Shown: positions 12,741-24,900 of the stretch, one piece after another
Position numbering within the stretch: position 1 is the first letter of the stretch
How the letters are laid out: every line of letters begins with the position of its first letter
DNA from: Cardinalis cardinalis
Lineage: Eukaryota; Chordata; Aves; Passeriformes; Cardinalidae
Assembly: GCA_014549065.1 (NCBI GenBank)
Contig: JACDOX010000153.1
Location: 705,815-769,814, forward strand
Length of the DNA: 64,000 bases
Reading direction: 5' to 3'
Notes under the pieces: model-generated
The model's input: only the letters and a program-made list of their open reading frames with translations
Databases searched by the model: none
Told to the model about the DNA's origin: nothing
Translations under genes and position numbers: made by a program

Positions 12741-15304
12741 TACCTGAATAATATAGAAAATGGTTTTTTTCTGGTCACCAGAGTCCTCCACATTCCCTAT
12801 GCAGTTTGTTTGAACTTGTACACCAAATTCCCATTGATTTCAGTGGACTTAGACAAGTATCAAATATTCAGAGCTGTAGCCCTTGCAGACTAAAAGATAA
12901 AGTTATTGGGAATCATACAGAGTATCCCCATTGTCTCATTTCCTGATTCAGCAGGATTAGTTCTTCCTTTATGCATCTAATTCAGCAGAAGCCATCTAAA
13001 AATCCTGAAAACATCAGGATAACTGCACAGTGGGGATCCCCCAAACACACATTCTTTCTTAATGTACCTGTGAGTGGAAGGGCTCCCTCATTACAGAGAC
13101 AAATGAAAAATTCCTTCTTTGGTGGGAGTAGCAGTAGCAAAACCATTTGCATTTGCTGCATTCTTCATTTCCTTTCTAATCAGCCTGTGATATGATGGCC
13201 TTTGCAAACCACAAAGCCAGCTGACATAGGACACAGAATTATTCCTACTTGCATGAATAGAAACTTCTGATGCAGCCCGGATGTTCCAAGCTTGAATTTG
13301 CTTAGTTGCACATCATTTGTGGCAAATGAGAGAGCAACAATAGTGAAGAGATGGGGTATAAATGTTATGGTAGAGTTACTGGACTCTTTGCTCCATATCT
13401 GCATATCGAATGTCCATGGAATTGAAGGAGTAGGTGAGGAAGGAAAGAGTGGAGTCACATAACAGGACAGTAAAAAGAATCAAAACAAATGTTTTCTAGA
13501 AAAAATATATAGTTTTGCAGTGTATGGGAAATTTCTGCAGTTTTAATGTTTGAGACTTTTAAGATCAGACATGGATCCCTCTACTTGGTGGATTTAATTT
13601 ACATTTAAAAATTAAAAATCCTACTGCGATTGAACTGCTTTCAAAGTATAAACTATGGCTTCATGTGGCTGTGAGTAGACATGCCTGGCTGCTGACCATT
13701 TCCCTCCAGCTCTCCAGCTCTCAGGCAGTGTGGATTGAAACATTTGAGTTCCAGGTCATAGCCCAGAAGCCACAGAATATAGAAAAGAAAGGCAACATTG
13801 ATTTTTTTCTCAGTAAATGTATATGGGCAGAAAAGGACTATCAACTGTGGAGCAGTATAATTTCTGCTTTACCCTCAAAGTCATAAATTTGCAACTTGAA
13901 TTGCTGGAGAACCAAGGAAGGTTTTTTTTGCTAGATAATTATAGAAAAGACAGCTGAAAACTAGACTGAGGCTTAGTTCTTATGGAGAGTTATATTACCA
14001 ATAAGGTAATTCTTTAGAGTAAGGAATAAGTATTTACTTACAACTCTACAGATTTTTTTTTATAGCATAGAAGAGTAGCTTTGTTTGCACTAGTTAAATA
14101 ATAATTAACTAAATTTAACATAAGTCAATTAAATCCCTTCTGTCCATTTAGCTGCAACTTCTTTCACTTTAAATCAGTTGCTACTAATGCTATTTTTTTT
14201 AATTGAGCAAAAACCACTCTTCTCTCTCAGCAGATTTTACAGCTGTACTATACCCACAGGTAGGTAGGAACAGTAGGTTCCAGGAAATTCTCTGGTTTCA
14301 CTGGTTTCACTGGCTGTGTCTGCCCTTCAGTTTCTGTTGAATAAATATGCATAATTTACAAAGATTTGCTATTAGATCCCTGGCAACCAGGCTCCTGAAT
14401 GACTGAGCATTCAGTCCAGCTGCTTAGGAGGAATAAAGGGTGGAACCCAACTCCAAAGCTTCAGGATTGACCAACCAGTGAGGGGCAAGGCTGCATGTGC
14501 ACAGTCTACTGAAAATGTGAGGGCCTACAAATGCAAAATCTAAGTACTGTGCCAAGAAAAATAGTATGAAACTGTAGCTTTTAAGGGCTTTGGTGGTGTG
14601 ACATTACTGGGGCCAATAGTGTCATTTTGCTCTCTACCTAGTGTACAACATTAAAATGAATACCAAGTGGTAGATACTGTGTCAGGTAAAGCTTTGTGNG
14701 ATCATTCACTTCCTGCAAGAAGTGAAATCAAAACCAGATTCTAACAGCTAATCATCATTCTGAACTGTACCAGTACTCCAGAACTGGAGTCCTAAGAGTC
14801 ATCCCCAAAGAACATCAAAAATGGTATTTCTGAAGTTGCTGTCAAAGATCTAGGGTATTATAACAATGCACAGGTCAGATATTAGCTTTATTAACTATGA
14901 TTGTAGTGAGCAAACATTCAGCCAGTATCTCCCTCTCTGTTTGCCTCTTATCTGCAAAGTAATTGCAGAGACCCAGCCTATGTACTGTTTAAGGAAAAAT
15001 AAAAAACCTATAAATTAAAAAAAAAAGAAAAATGAAAGAAAATGCAATACTTTCAATATAAAAAAAAAAAAAACATTTACCTATCCTAGGGAAGATTGGA
15101 CTCATTTAGTATCTTACTAACAAATAGAAGAAGAAATCAAAGAATAAATACTGTGAAAATACGGAGAGTGGAGCCTATAGGAGCAACGCAGCCACTATTG
15201 TCTTTACTCAATATGAGGAGGTGGAAATTGTCACAAACTGCTAGTATTTATTCAGCAGGAATGTTCTTTTATTTAGAACAAACTTCTTAGCCAGATCAAA
15301 TTTT

Positions 15305-15308
<4 letters not shown>

Positions 15309-15352
<44 letters not shown>
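15309..15352. repeat. (TAA)14 microsatellite
   Basis: Fourteen uninterrupted TAA units run from 15309 to 15350, followed by TA. A pure array of this length is likely to be length-variable between individuals. Confidence 0.97.
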
Positions 15353-18300
15353 GTATCTCAGTGTGACTGAATGAGGACAGGCAGAGAAAGCTCTGATGCC
15401 ACCGATAGTATTGCAGAGGGCATCTTGGTCAAACCCTAAGTCACAGATATCTTTTCCTGTTTATGATAATTTTATAGCTGTGTGATTTGTCCTATGACAA
15501 CTCAAGGTGAAGGGACACTGGGCATACTAGAGGCACAGAGAAGGGAACAAAGTCAAGTCCCATTCCTGATGATGGTATTCTCACTCATGCTCACCTATTT
15601 AGTGACAACTGTTTGGTTCTGGGAATTCACTCCTTTCCCTCAGTCCTCATTGTCTGGATTTTTTCACACTATTAATGATGCTCCAAAATTAATTCAGGCA
15701 GGTGACTGACTGATATTTGCCATATACTACTCATTTTTCTCCACCCCAAAATAGTGATGTGCTGTATTTTGTGTGATATATGCTGCTATTTTGATTGGAT
15801 TTGGGTTTCTTTATTTATACTGAAAAGTGTCTATATCNGAGAAGTAAGACTGAAGAAATGCAAAATTTAGGGCTAAGGGTTATCATGTCTTGGAAGAGCT
15901 CCTTCCACAGCTTTTGGATATCATGGCCTAGACCTCCATGACAGAGTGCGGGAAACTTGTCCTCCTGTGTCCCCTTGTTTAGACACTGGGTATTTTCTAG
16001 CCCCTCATCTCTTCTGAGTGTGGTGCTTGGCGGACGGTGGGCAGTGGGGCTGCTGCAGAGGTGCTCTGCTCAGAGCTTCCTGAAATGACCCATCTGGCTG
16101 GTCTCATTTAAGCTGTGATGAAGGGTGAGGGACAGGGCTGAGCCAAAACACAGACTTTTTGTACTACTGCAGAGTGTGGGTATCAGATATGTTATGGTAC
16201 AAGAATTGGAGATTGAATGAAATCATACTTAAATCCCCAAAGTCACTCAAATCAATTTTCTGGTCTTCTCTGGCCTATGTTTCTTTATTTAAGGACAGTC
16301 TCACTTCCACATGAAATTGGTTTGCAAACTATATATCAGCAGTAAGTGAGGGAATATTCTGAATAAAATCTCTAAGACTTTGAAGGCTAGGATATAATGA
16401 TTATTCTAGTCAAAATGAGAAATCTGTATCTTGTATTGCAAAATGGGTTTCCCATTGTATTCCTTGAGGGGGAGCTCCAGTTAATGAAAACGATGCAAGG
16501 TGAAATACACTGAAAAAAAACCCCTTACTCTACAAAGTAAAAGAGTATTTTCTAAAGATGCTAATAAGCCAATTGAAGGAATGAATCTCTCACTCATTTT
16601 TAATAGATTTAATTTTCTAGCCGATACACTGCTTTTCCAGCTGTCCCCCTTCAATTAGTACACAGTAAAGATTTGTTACCAAGATTTCTGTGCCATCTTA
16701 TGGGGAACACAACATTCTCCTGTATCTGCATCTCCTGCTCCTTGTGTGCACAGAATTTCTCAGCCTCTCCCAGCCCAGAATGCATGTACTGCTTTTCAGT
16801 GGGTTCTTAGCCACTCTCTGAGAAATAATAGTTTTCACTAACTTAAATGTTAAAAGTTTTATTACACATAAAGAGAAATTAATAATTTTTTTTTTTATAT
16901 TTTAGGATGAGTTCTTCATCCCAGCCTTTGAGAAAAAGGTAAAAAAGTGCTACAAATTCTGTATGGAGTACTAACCCCAGTCATTTTGAACGAAGAATGA
17001 ACTGCATTTTAAACTGCAGATTCAGGGGTTCTCATAGTAAGGTAGAATCTTCCAGCTGAAATTTTTTCTACCTGGAACATGTTTCTCTTTTATTGAAACA
17101 GATTGTCTCCTTCCCCCTCTGTGCCACTTCCCCTCGCTTAGGTTTGTTTTGCTTTTCTACTTAGAGATTCGTTTTAACATGGAATTATAANTGCACTCTA
17201 TAAGTGAACAGCTACATGATTAAAACCTTACTGCCTTTGAAATGCAAATAGATTGCCCTTGCAAGTGTGCCTGGGCATCAATTTTGCCTATTATGCTTAG
17301 GAGCAGTCTAAGTTGTGAAACACTGAGACATCAAGGATCCCTGTTCTTGTAATCCTGTATTTCAAAACACAAAAAAATCCTAGTATTTGGATAAGAAAGC
17401 CATGAACCAACATATCATTGATTTGCCTCTATTTCCTCTGCAATACAAAAAAACAAGCAACTGCTTAAATAATTCTATGGCCTTTGTTAGTCGTGTAGTT
17501 TCTGTAATGCTGTTTTAGTCAGGCCTTAGGCATCAATGGCCTTCAGTACAGCTGGAAAGAAATGAATCTTTACTTCTGTAAGATATAACTATTTCTACAT
17601 GAATAAAAGCAAGAAGATTGACTTACTTTACTATAATCTCAATATGCTGTATTTTATTCATTCTCATTTGCTTTCCATATACAATCATAAGGGAGTTATG
17701 CAGTGATAAGGCAGCCATGTCTAGAGATGAACTTTACCACTATTCTTCCATTGTGCAGCATGTAGACAACATAGGCCCAGTTCCCTGTGATTGAGGGAAG
17801 CTTTCTCTCAAAGGGCAAAGAGAGGTTGTAGGGCTGGAATAGCCCAGGCTTTTAGGATGACTTGGCATTGTAAATCTTGCCTCTTAGGCAAGTGTGTACA
17901 AAATGAGGAGCAAAAGAAAAGGAAGATGCACATTGACTCGTTCACTGATCAAAAGCTACTCACCACAGGTAGCTGGGCTGGTAGTTTTTAGCTCCTACTG
18001 GATTAATGGAGCTCATGGCTGACCAAGCTGCTCCCTACTACAACAAGAATTTAATCTCTGGGCACTGCTGCAGTTCACTCCAAGACACCACTTCCTGCCA
18101 ACCACTGCCAGGAGCAGAAGCTACTGCCTGAGGAAAAGCTTATCATCTGCTACTGCAGAGGTGGCAATGGTCAATGTTGAGATCCTGAAGTGCTTTGAAA
18201 ACANCCATTTCCTTTCAGAATGTGACTCCTGGTGACAGTCAGTGCTGTCAGCTGTACCTCTGCAGCTAAGGCATACACCCTGAGCATGGTGGATATTGGC

Positions 18301-18495
18301 AGGGTTAACAAGAAGAGGGGAAGCATGACATTAATTGAAATTAAGACCTTGGAGAGAGATTTCCATAGATTTTATACGTTATTCCTGTTCTGTAACTGTC
18401 TCAGCTTGGTGTTTTGTGTTGAGTATAAACAGAAGAATGTTTCTACACCTTCTTTGTGACTCAGTAAAGCATTGTTGTTCATGATCTGATAAGAA

Positions 18496-18603
18496 TCTGG
18501 TACATATTCTGGTATGTACCAGAATATGCCTTGTGCTGAATGAAGGTAGCCTTCTTNCTGCTTATCCCAGTTTTTCAGCACAGGATGGCTGAAAAACTGG
18601 GAT
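18496..18603. repeat. Palindrome cluster: two overlapping 10-bp stems and one perfect 16-bp stem
   Basis: TCTGGTACAT (18496-18505) pairs with ATGTACCAGA (18514-18523), and CATATTCTGG (18503-18512) pairs with CCAGAATATG (18519-18528), so the two hairpins are mutually exclusive. Then ATCCCAGTTTTTCAGC (18564-18579) pairs perfectly with GCTGAAAAACTGGGAT (18588-18603) around an 8-nt loop. Pairing does not extend beyond 16 bp, so it is too short for a normal pre-miRNA. No function is assigned. Confidence 0.85.
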
Positions 18604-20644
18604 TCTTGTTTTTTCTTTCCTCTCCAAAGCATTTCCTTTCATTAGCTCTGCCATCTGTTTTGTATTTAGCTAGTCTTAATTATGATGATGCCTCTGGTGT
18701 TACTGTGATCATGGCCAAGAGACACTCTCATTCTTGNAATGCGGAAGAAGACTGAGACCTCCCTACTTCATCTCTTAGGGAACATAAAGTGGCAAAGTTA
18801 CAGCTAGCAATANTGAAGGAGGAATATGTTTGGCTTAGACCCCNAAAAAAACCCAAAANCAAGAAAATGTTTTTATTTATTTATATGACATACATTTTAT
18901 CTTANACATATTGTAGCTTTTCTGTATGATTTAAACTCTGGTATTATACATATTATACATATCATACATATACGAGTATATACCAATAAAGGAGGTATCC
19001 ACTAAGCACTTCCTTGCCGTGAGGAGATCTAGCAGCATGGACCATGGTGAGGCAGTGCTTTAGACTAAGACCTACCCCTGATTAGATTATTGATAGGTGA
19101 ATATAGTTACATAGATAGAGTAGCCATGGCACTAAACAGGTTTCTTTCCTTGTAACAAATTCTTCATACACTTATTATTGAACCAATACCCTTATTTAAA
19201 TAAAGTATTACAGAACCCTGGTCTTGCTCTTTAGATTTCTAGAACTGAAATAAAATTCAGTATAAATATATAATGGTTTATTATTTCCTTAAATTGCATT
19301 TAAAANGTACTTAGTCTGTTTTGGCTGCTTTTCACCTTTTTCTGATATGACTTTTTGTGTTTTCTTCTCTCTATGTCCCACAAGCATGGAGTGTTGCTGT
19401 GTTGCTTGTAAAAAGCATATTCTGCTAAAGCTGCTGCTCTTCTACATTCATNAATACTTCCTGGCATCAGTTGTTTCCCTGACAAACAACTCAGAAATGA
19501 TGNATTACGTGGCCAGCTTCCTCTGTAACTAATGTCTTAAGTAGATGAGTGATGCATTTCTTGAAGACTTCATTATCAGTAACCTAAACATTTTGTGTTC
19601 TGCATCCATGAACCAATAAGACTCTTCATTTAACTACTGGGCTATAAAANACACCAAGTTAGTCTCCTCCAGCCTCAAAATTCTGAATGTGTTTTGTGCA
19701 GATTATTGGGAAATTAGCATGAGCTCCATTGGAAGTATTCAGCTTTGATGAAAGATCTTGACAACCACGCCCTTGGGAGCAGTTATACTGGGTCTGCTTA
19801 GGACGTTTCTTTCCACAACTATATCAGAAGGAAAAAGTCTCCTGAAAGTGTTCCCTAAGTAAAAACATGACATGATTCTGTGATGACAGCTTCACATACA
19901 GTTCTTGCAATGCAAAGCTGTATCTAGTCTGGTCCTGGTGATCTGCGCTGAAGGCTGGAGGATAGAATAGCATGTTAATGCTAAGTGCTCACACTGGTAG
20001 GGCTGGCTGCAGCNTTCAGAAATCTGTGAGCTTCTGTCCTACAGTACATATGTAGCATGGACAAGATTTTGACTTCATTTCCTTGGTTCTATATAATTAC
20101 ACCTTTATAACCCCACCAGGGAGACCTTTGAGCACCCTCAGTCCCAAAGTGCTAAATGTACCTAGAATCTGGCCCTGCTTCCTTGTATTTCACTGACTTT
20201 GATGTGAAATGTCCCTGCAAACAATTACCACTTTGCAGTTAGTAAAAATCATTAATTCCTGTATTTATGTATAATGCAGTAATAGTAAAAATTGATAAAC
20301 AATAAACCTAGAAACTGGGAATCTAGAATAATTTGCAAACAAACATAAATTAAACAGAAGCAAAAGGAAGCAAACACAGCTGAATTTTTCCTTATCTCTG
20401 TAGATGTATGGTTCATTAGGCACACTGTCCAAATAAATTTTAAATGTGTTAAGTATGAAAAATGTAAATATATATTTTTATTTTAAATATAAATGTATAT
20501 TGTTTCTGTGGTTTAGTAGCTTCTTCATGAAAGTATGCACTGGTCACATCACAAAAGACTTCTAAAAAATATTTGGCTGTTTTTCTTTGTCTTATAACTA
20601 CTACCAATCTTCAGATTTAGCTGTTAGCATGATGCTCAAAGATA

Positions 20645-21635
20645 AGAGAATCACATAATCACTTAGGTTGCAAAATACCTCAGTGATAATCAAGTCTATT
20701 ATGACTGAACACCACCATGTCAACTAGACCATGGCACCAAATGCCACACCCAGTCTTTCCATAAACACCTCCAGTGACTCCACCACTTTCCTGGCAGCCC
20801 ATTCCAATATCTACTCATCTTTTCTATGAAGTCTTCCTAGTGTCCAGCCTAAACCTTTCCTGATACAGCTTGAGGCAATGTCCTCTTGGCCTGTCCCTTG
20901 CTACCTGGGAGAAGATAATCACCTCCAGCTGGCTACAATCTCCTTTAAGTTTTAGGAAGTAATAAGGTCAGCCCTGAGCCTTCTTTTCTCCAGGCTAAAC
21001 AACCCCAGATTTCTCAGCTGCTCCTCACAGGACTTTTTCTCCAGACCGTTCATCACCTTCACTGCCCTTCTCTGGACTCACTCCAGCACCTCAAAGTCCT
21101 TTGTGTAGTGAGGGGCCCAGAACTGAACACAAGATTCAAGGTATGGCCTCACCAGTGCCGAGTAGTGGGGCAAAACCTCTTCCCTAGTCCTGCTGATGGN
21201 GTTATTCTTGACACAGGCCTGGATGCTACTGGCTTTCTTAGCCATCTGGGCTGGCTCACGTTCAGCCAGCTGTTGACCAACATTCCCAGGTCCTTTTCCA
21301 CAGGGNAGCTTTCCAGCCACTCTTNCCTCAGCCTATAGAACTGCCTGGGGTTGTGTAGGACCCAGAACTTTGTCTTGTTGTACCTTCTGCTGTTGGTCTT
21401 GACCCATCAATCCAGCCTGTCCATTCTTCTCCTGCACAGCCTTCCTACCATCCAGCATCCCAACTCAAGTTGGTGTCCTCTGTGAACTTGCTAATGGTAG
21501 ACTTAACTTCCTCATTCAGATCATCAATAAAGATATTGAAGAGTACTGGGCTGATCTCTGGGAGACACCATTGGGATGGATGTGACTGGATGCCAACTGG
21601 ATGCAGCACCATTCATCATCCATATCAGAGAAGGA
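20645..21635 (-). mobile_element. CR1-type LINE fragment, antisense, about 1 kb
   Basis: This is the longest transposon fragment in the window. On the plus strand it begins AGAATCACATAATCACTTAGGT, the reverse complement of a CR1 3' end. It proceeds through CTTCTTTTCTCCAGGCTAAAC, CTGGACTCACTCCAGCACCTC and GTCTTGTTGTACCTTCTGC to sequence about ATCATCAATAAAGATATTGAAGAG, all hallmarks of antisense CR1. Stops and indels interrupt every frame. Open stretches at 21078-21338 and 21470-21709 belong to it and are not genes. Confidence 0.92.
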
Positions 21636-21901
21636 TCATTATCTCTTTCCTAGCCCTTTTTAAAAGTATAAATTCTCCTGTGTATTTCTTTTGTAGTGAC
21701 ATTTTCTGACCTAATGTGACATGTTGGCATTCCAACCATATGTCTGTTTGACCTTATGAACTTTTCAGTTTATATTTCACCATCTGGCTCCAATTAATTT
21801 ACACAAACAGGCTTTCTGTTACTGCTTTAGCAACCACTTTCTTGAAGAAAAAGAAAATTATCTATAGATTCACACAAGAATGAATGCACACACTCTTGTG
21901 G

Positions 21902-21965
21902 ACACAGACACAAACACACCCACACACCACACACACACACACATACACACACACACACACACACA
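21902..21965. repeat. (CA)n microsatellite, interrupted
   Basis: A CA-rich stretch with an imperfect 5' half becomes pure CA from about 21929, is interrupted by one T at 21944, then continues as pure AC to 21965. Confidence 0.95.
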
Positions 21966-24900
21966 ATTTAATTGAGGAGGCAAGGCATACTTCATTTTGA
22001 ATTCATTCAACACATTCTCACTGCTTCTATGAGTAGCTCAAGATTTTGAGAGAGGCAATAGTTTGAATTTCAGAACCTGCACATCTAAGTTGCTTTGCAC
22101 ATAATTACCTAATGCGGTAAGGGTGCAGAACAGGTGCCTTCTCTCATTTGGCATCTGCTACCTTATCAGACTGAAGTTCAGCTACTGAAGCTGGAAGACA
22201 TTTTGGATTTTGGTAAAAGTCCAGCAACTCTAAATGTCAAGGGCAAAAAATATAAGACGTATTTAGCAAATTGTTTTTCTGTAACACTAACACAGATTTT
22301 TGTAGCCACCAACTTCTCTGTTTACGGGTCTAATTTATTAGCTCCTTACTGCTGTACATTGTCAGGCTCAGATGTGAATGAATTTACCTGGTATAATCTC
22401 TACACAGCATAGAAACTTGATTCCCACTTTGTTGAGAAGAAACTGAGGCATAAGTGACCTGCCAAAGGTCATACAGGGAGAGTGAGGCAGAGCCAGAAAT
22501 TCAACCCAGTGTGCTTGACTTTTCAGAGAGAGCTTTAATAGTAAGATGAGCTTTTCCTTTTTTGAGATCATGTATCTTTTTTAAAAGTCAGTAATTTTTA
22601 GCTGGAATATCTAAGGTTTGAAACATAAATCTGTATTTGTGAGTTCTTTCATAAATATTTGCTTTTCAGCTACTTCTTCATCTGCTGACTTGATGCTTCT
22701 TTTGAGACTTTTGTTGATGTTTTCTCTGCATTGTAAAATACATTCCTGAAAGTGGCAATACCACTTGTAAAAATAATCTTCCTATGTTTTACTTTGCAAT
22801 TTATAAACTGGCATGAATATCAGTTTCTTGGAACAGTTAGTTTTTTAACCTTAATAGGCAAACGCATATGGATATTCATAGAAGTATTATTGTTGTAAAA
22901 ATCTTATAGTATATAAATACCAGAAAAATTTCTTCCGCTTTTGTTCCAACTCATTACTCTTTACAACCATTGTGAAACTCTGTTATTCAGACACTGAAAT
23001 TTTATTATGCTATCTATATCCTTTTGATCTACTGAAGATTAATGGAAGTCAACTGTCTTATTACCTTTCTAAGTGAGACATGATTATGCTTCATTCAAGA
23101 AGGTTGAATACTTTTAAATCAAGACATTTGCCTTTTTTTAAAGTGTTCCCATGTGATCTCTAAAAAATGGTACCTAATGCTTTACTTAAAAATACGTTAG
23201 GCTAATTCTTCTATAATCTCTGTAATACTCATAGGATTTTGCCTTAATTAAGACATTAAACTAGTCCATTCTCAGTCATCAGAAGTCTCTGTTGAATGTT
23301 GATTCAGTGATCTCTTTTAAAAAACTTCCACTAAAATTTTCATTGGATAGTTACTACAGCTGCCTTTAGAAACCTTGTCTGTGACAGAACATGCCTTATT
23401 TCTGGCTCATTTTAGTGTAATAGAATGTTTGAGGTTTTAAAGAGCTATTGTCTATGAACAGGAGATCCTGTCACATGAAGCAGCTGAAAAGCAAAGGATT
23501 TGAAAGGAGTGTGAAGACAAGATCAGCCTCTCTTTTGTCCTGCTTTGTCCTGCAGTTATTGTAACTTATTGTAGAGAAATTCACTCTACTCTTGGCTATT
23601 TGGTGCTATTCACAGCAGTCGACAGAGTTGTCAAACAAACCACTTTGTTGTGCTCTGTGTGATATGTTCTGAGGCTTCTTCATGAAATAGATGATCTTGC
23701 TCTTCTAGAACATGTGCACTTATTTTTTTCCCTAGAAATTTTAATTCAGTACGAACAATTTTGGACTCATCCATGATATAAGGATCTTGGCTGTTGGGTT
23801 GGGGGTTCCTGNTATTCAGCATCTCGAGTGAAGCTGTTGAGCCTGACAGCTGAGCTGCCAGAAGTTTGGAAATCCTAGCCTTGCCAGCCTAACTGCTGTG
23901 CATAATGGAATAGCTCATATGCTGAAGACATTTGCAAAAGAACAGAAATATAGTAACCCCTAGACAGCTATAAAAACTACCCTGCATCCTTATAACTCAT
24001 CCTGCAGATGATACAGAAGGGACTGGCTCAGTATCATGTAACAAAGTTGNAAGGAGGGATGGTGAAACTGAAGGANACATAATCTAAATGATCTTGACAC
24101 TGATGGAGAAATTCTGCATAGAAGCTGATACTGATCTTTTTTTTGTGTCAAGTTCAATAAACCAGTGATGTATTTTTGGTCAAAATGACAATAAAATACA
24201 ATCACTGGGTAGCAGCAGCTGACTTTCTGATTATGCATTCTCTTGCCAATTTTTATGCTATCCGGAAATAGCTGGGGAAAGACTTTTATAATCATCAGTG
24301 TTGATAAAATATTAAATATCTTTGAGCCATTGAACTTTCTGTGTTTAAAAATGAAATTAATTATTAAATAATTATGTATTTAAGATATCATATTAAAAAG
24401 ATGCACCACAGGAGTTATGTTCAATTTGATGAGGTTTACAGCAGAAATGCCCTTGGATAAAATGATGAGCCTCAGTGCTACTCATAATATATACATATAG
24501 ATTGTCATTTTAGTTATGACTCTGGCCTCTGAATAGAAAACGGACACCTTTGCTTCTAAGTGATGAGCAGAGAGGTCTCCCACCAGCTCTGTTGGATAAT
24601 CCAGCTCTTACATTCTCATTTTAATCACTATTATTGTTTTTGTTGCTTTTATTATTAGAATTACAATTGTATTAGTTCTTCAGAATGAGGACTACACGCC
24701 TTTGTAAGAACTTAAAGTGACCTAGNTGTGAACCCACCTTAGAAGCACTTTCAAAGCAGAGAGGCAAGAGGCAAAGGCTGCTCCAGAGAGACCTGTGTTC
24801 AGCTTGGCCACAATTACCTTTTCTATGAAACCCTGGTCATGAGGTTTGCAGGTGGAGACCAAGAGTNCAGATTCCAAAAGCTGAGGAAATTCAAACCTAA

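Larger units (their letters stand above)
11108..20644. other. Non-coding stretch with a microsatellite, a palindrome cluster and a possible MIR relic
   Basis: No gene recognised. It holds the possible MIR relic at 12.7 kb, an A-rich tract around 15002-15073, the (TAA)14 array and the 18.5 kb palindromes. All open frames are under about 105 codons. Confidence 0.7.

Noticed and set aside
18564..18603. Hairpin as a microRNA precursor or terminator
   Set aside because: Pairing stops at 16 bp, much shorter than a pre-miRNA stem, and intrinsic terminators do not apply to a vertebrate nuclear genome.
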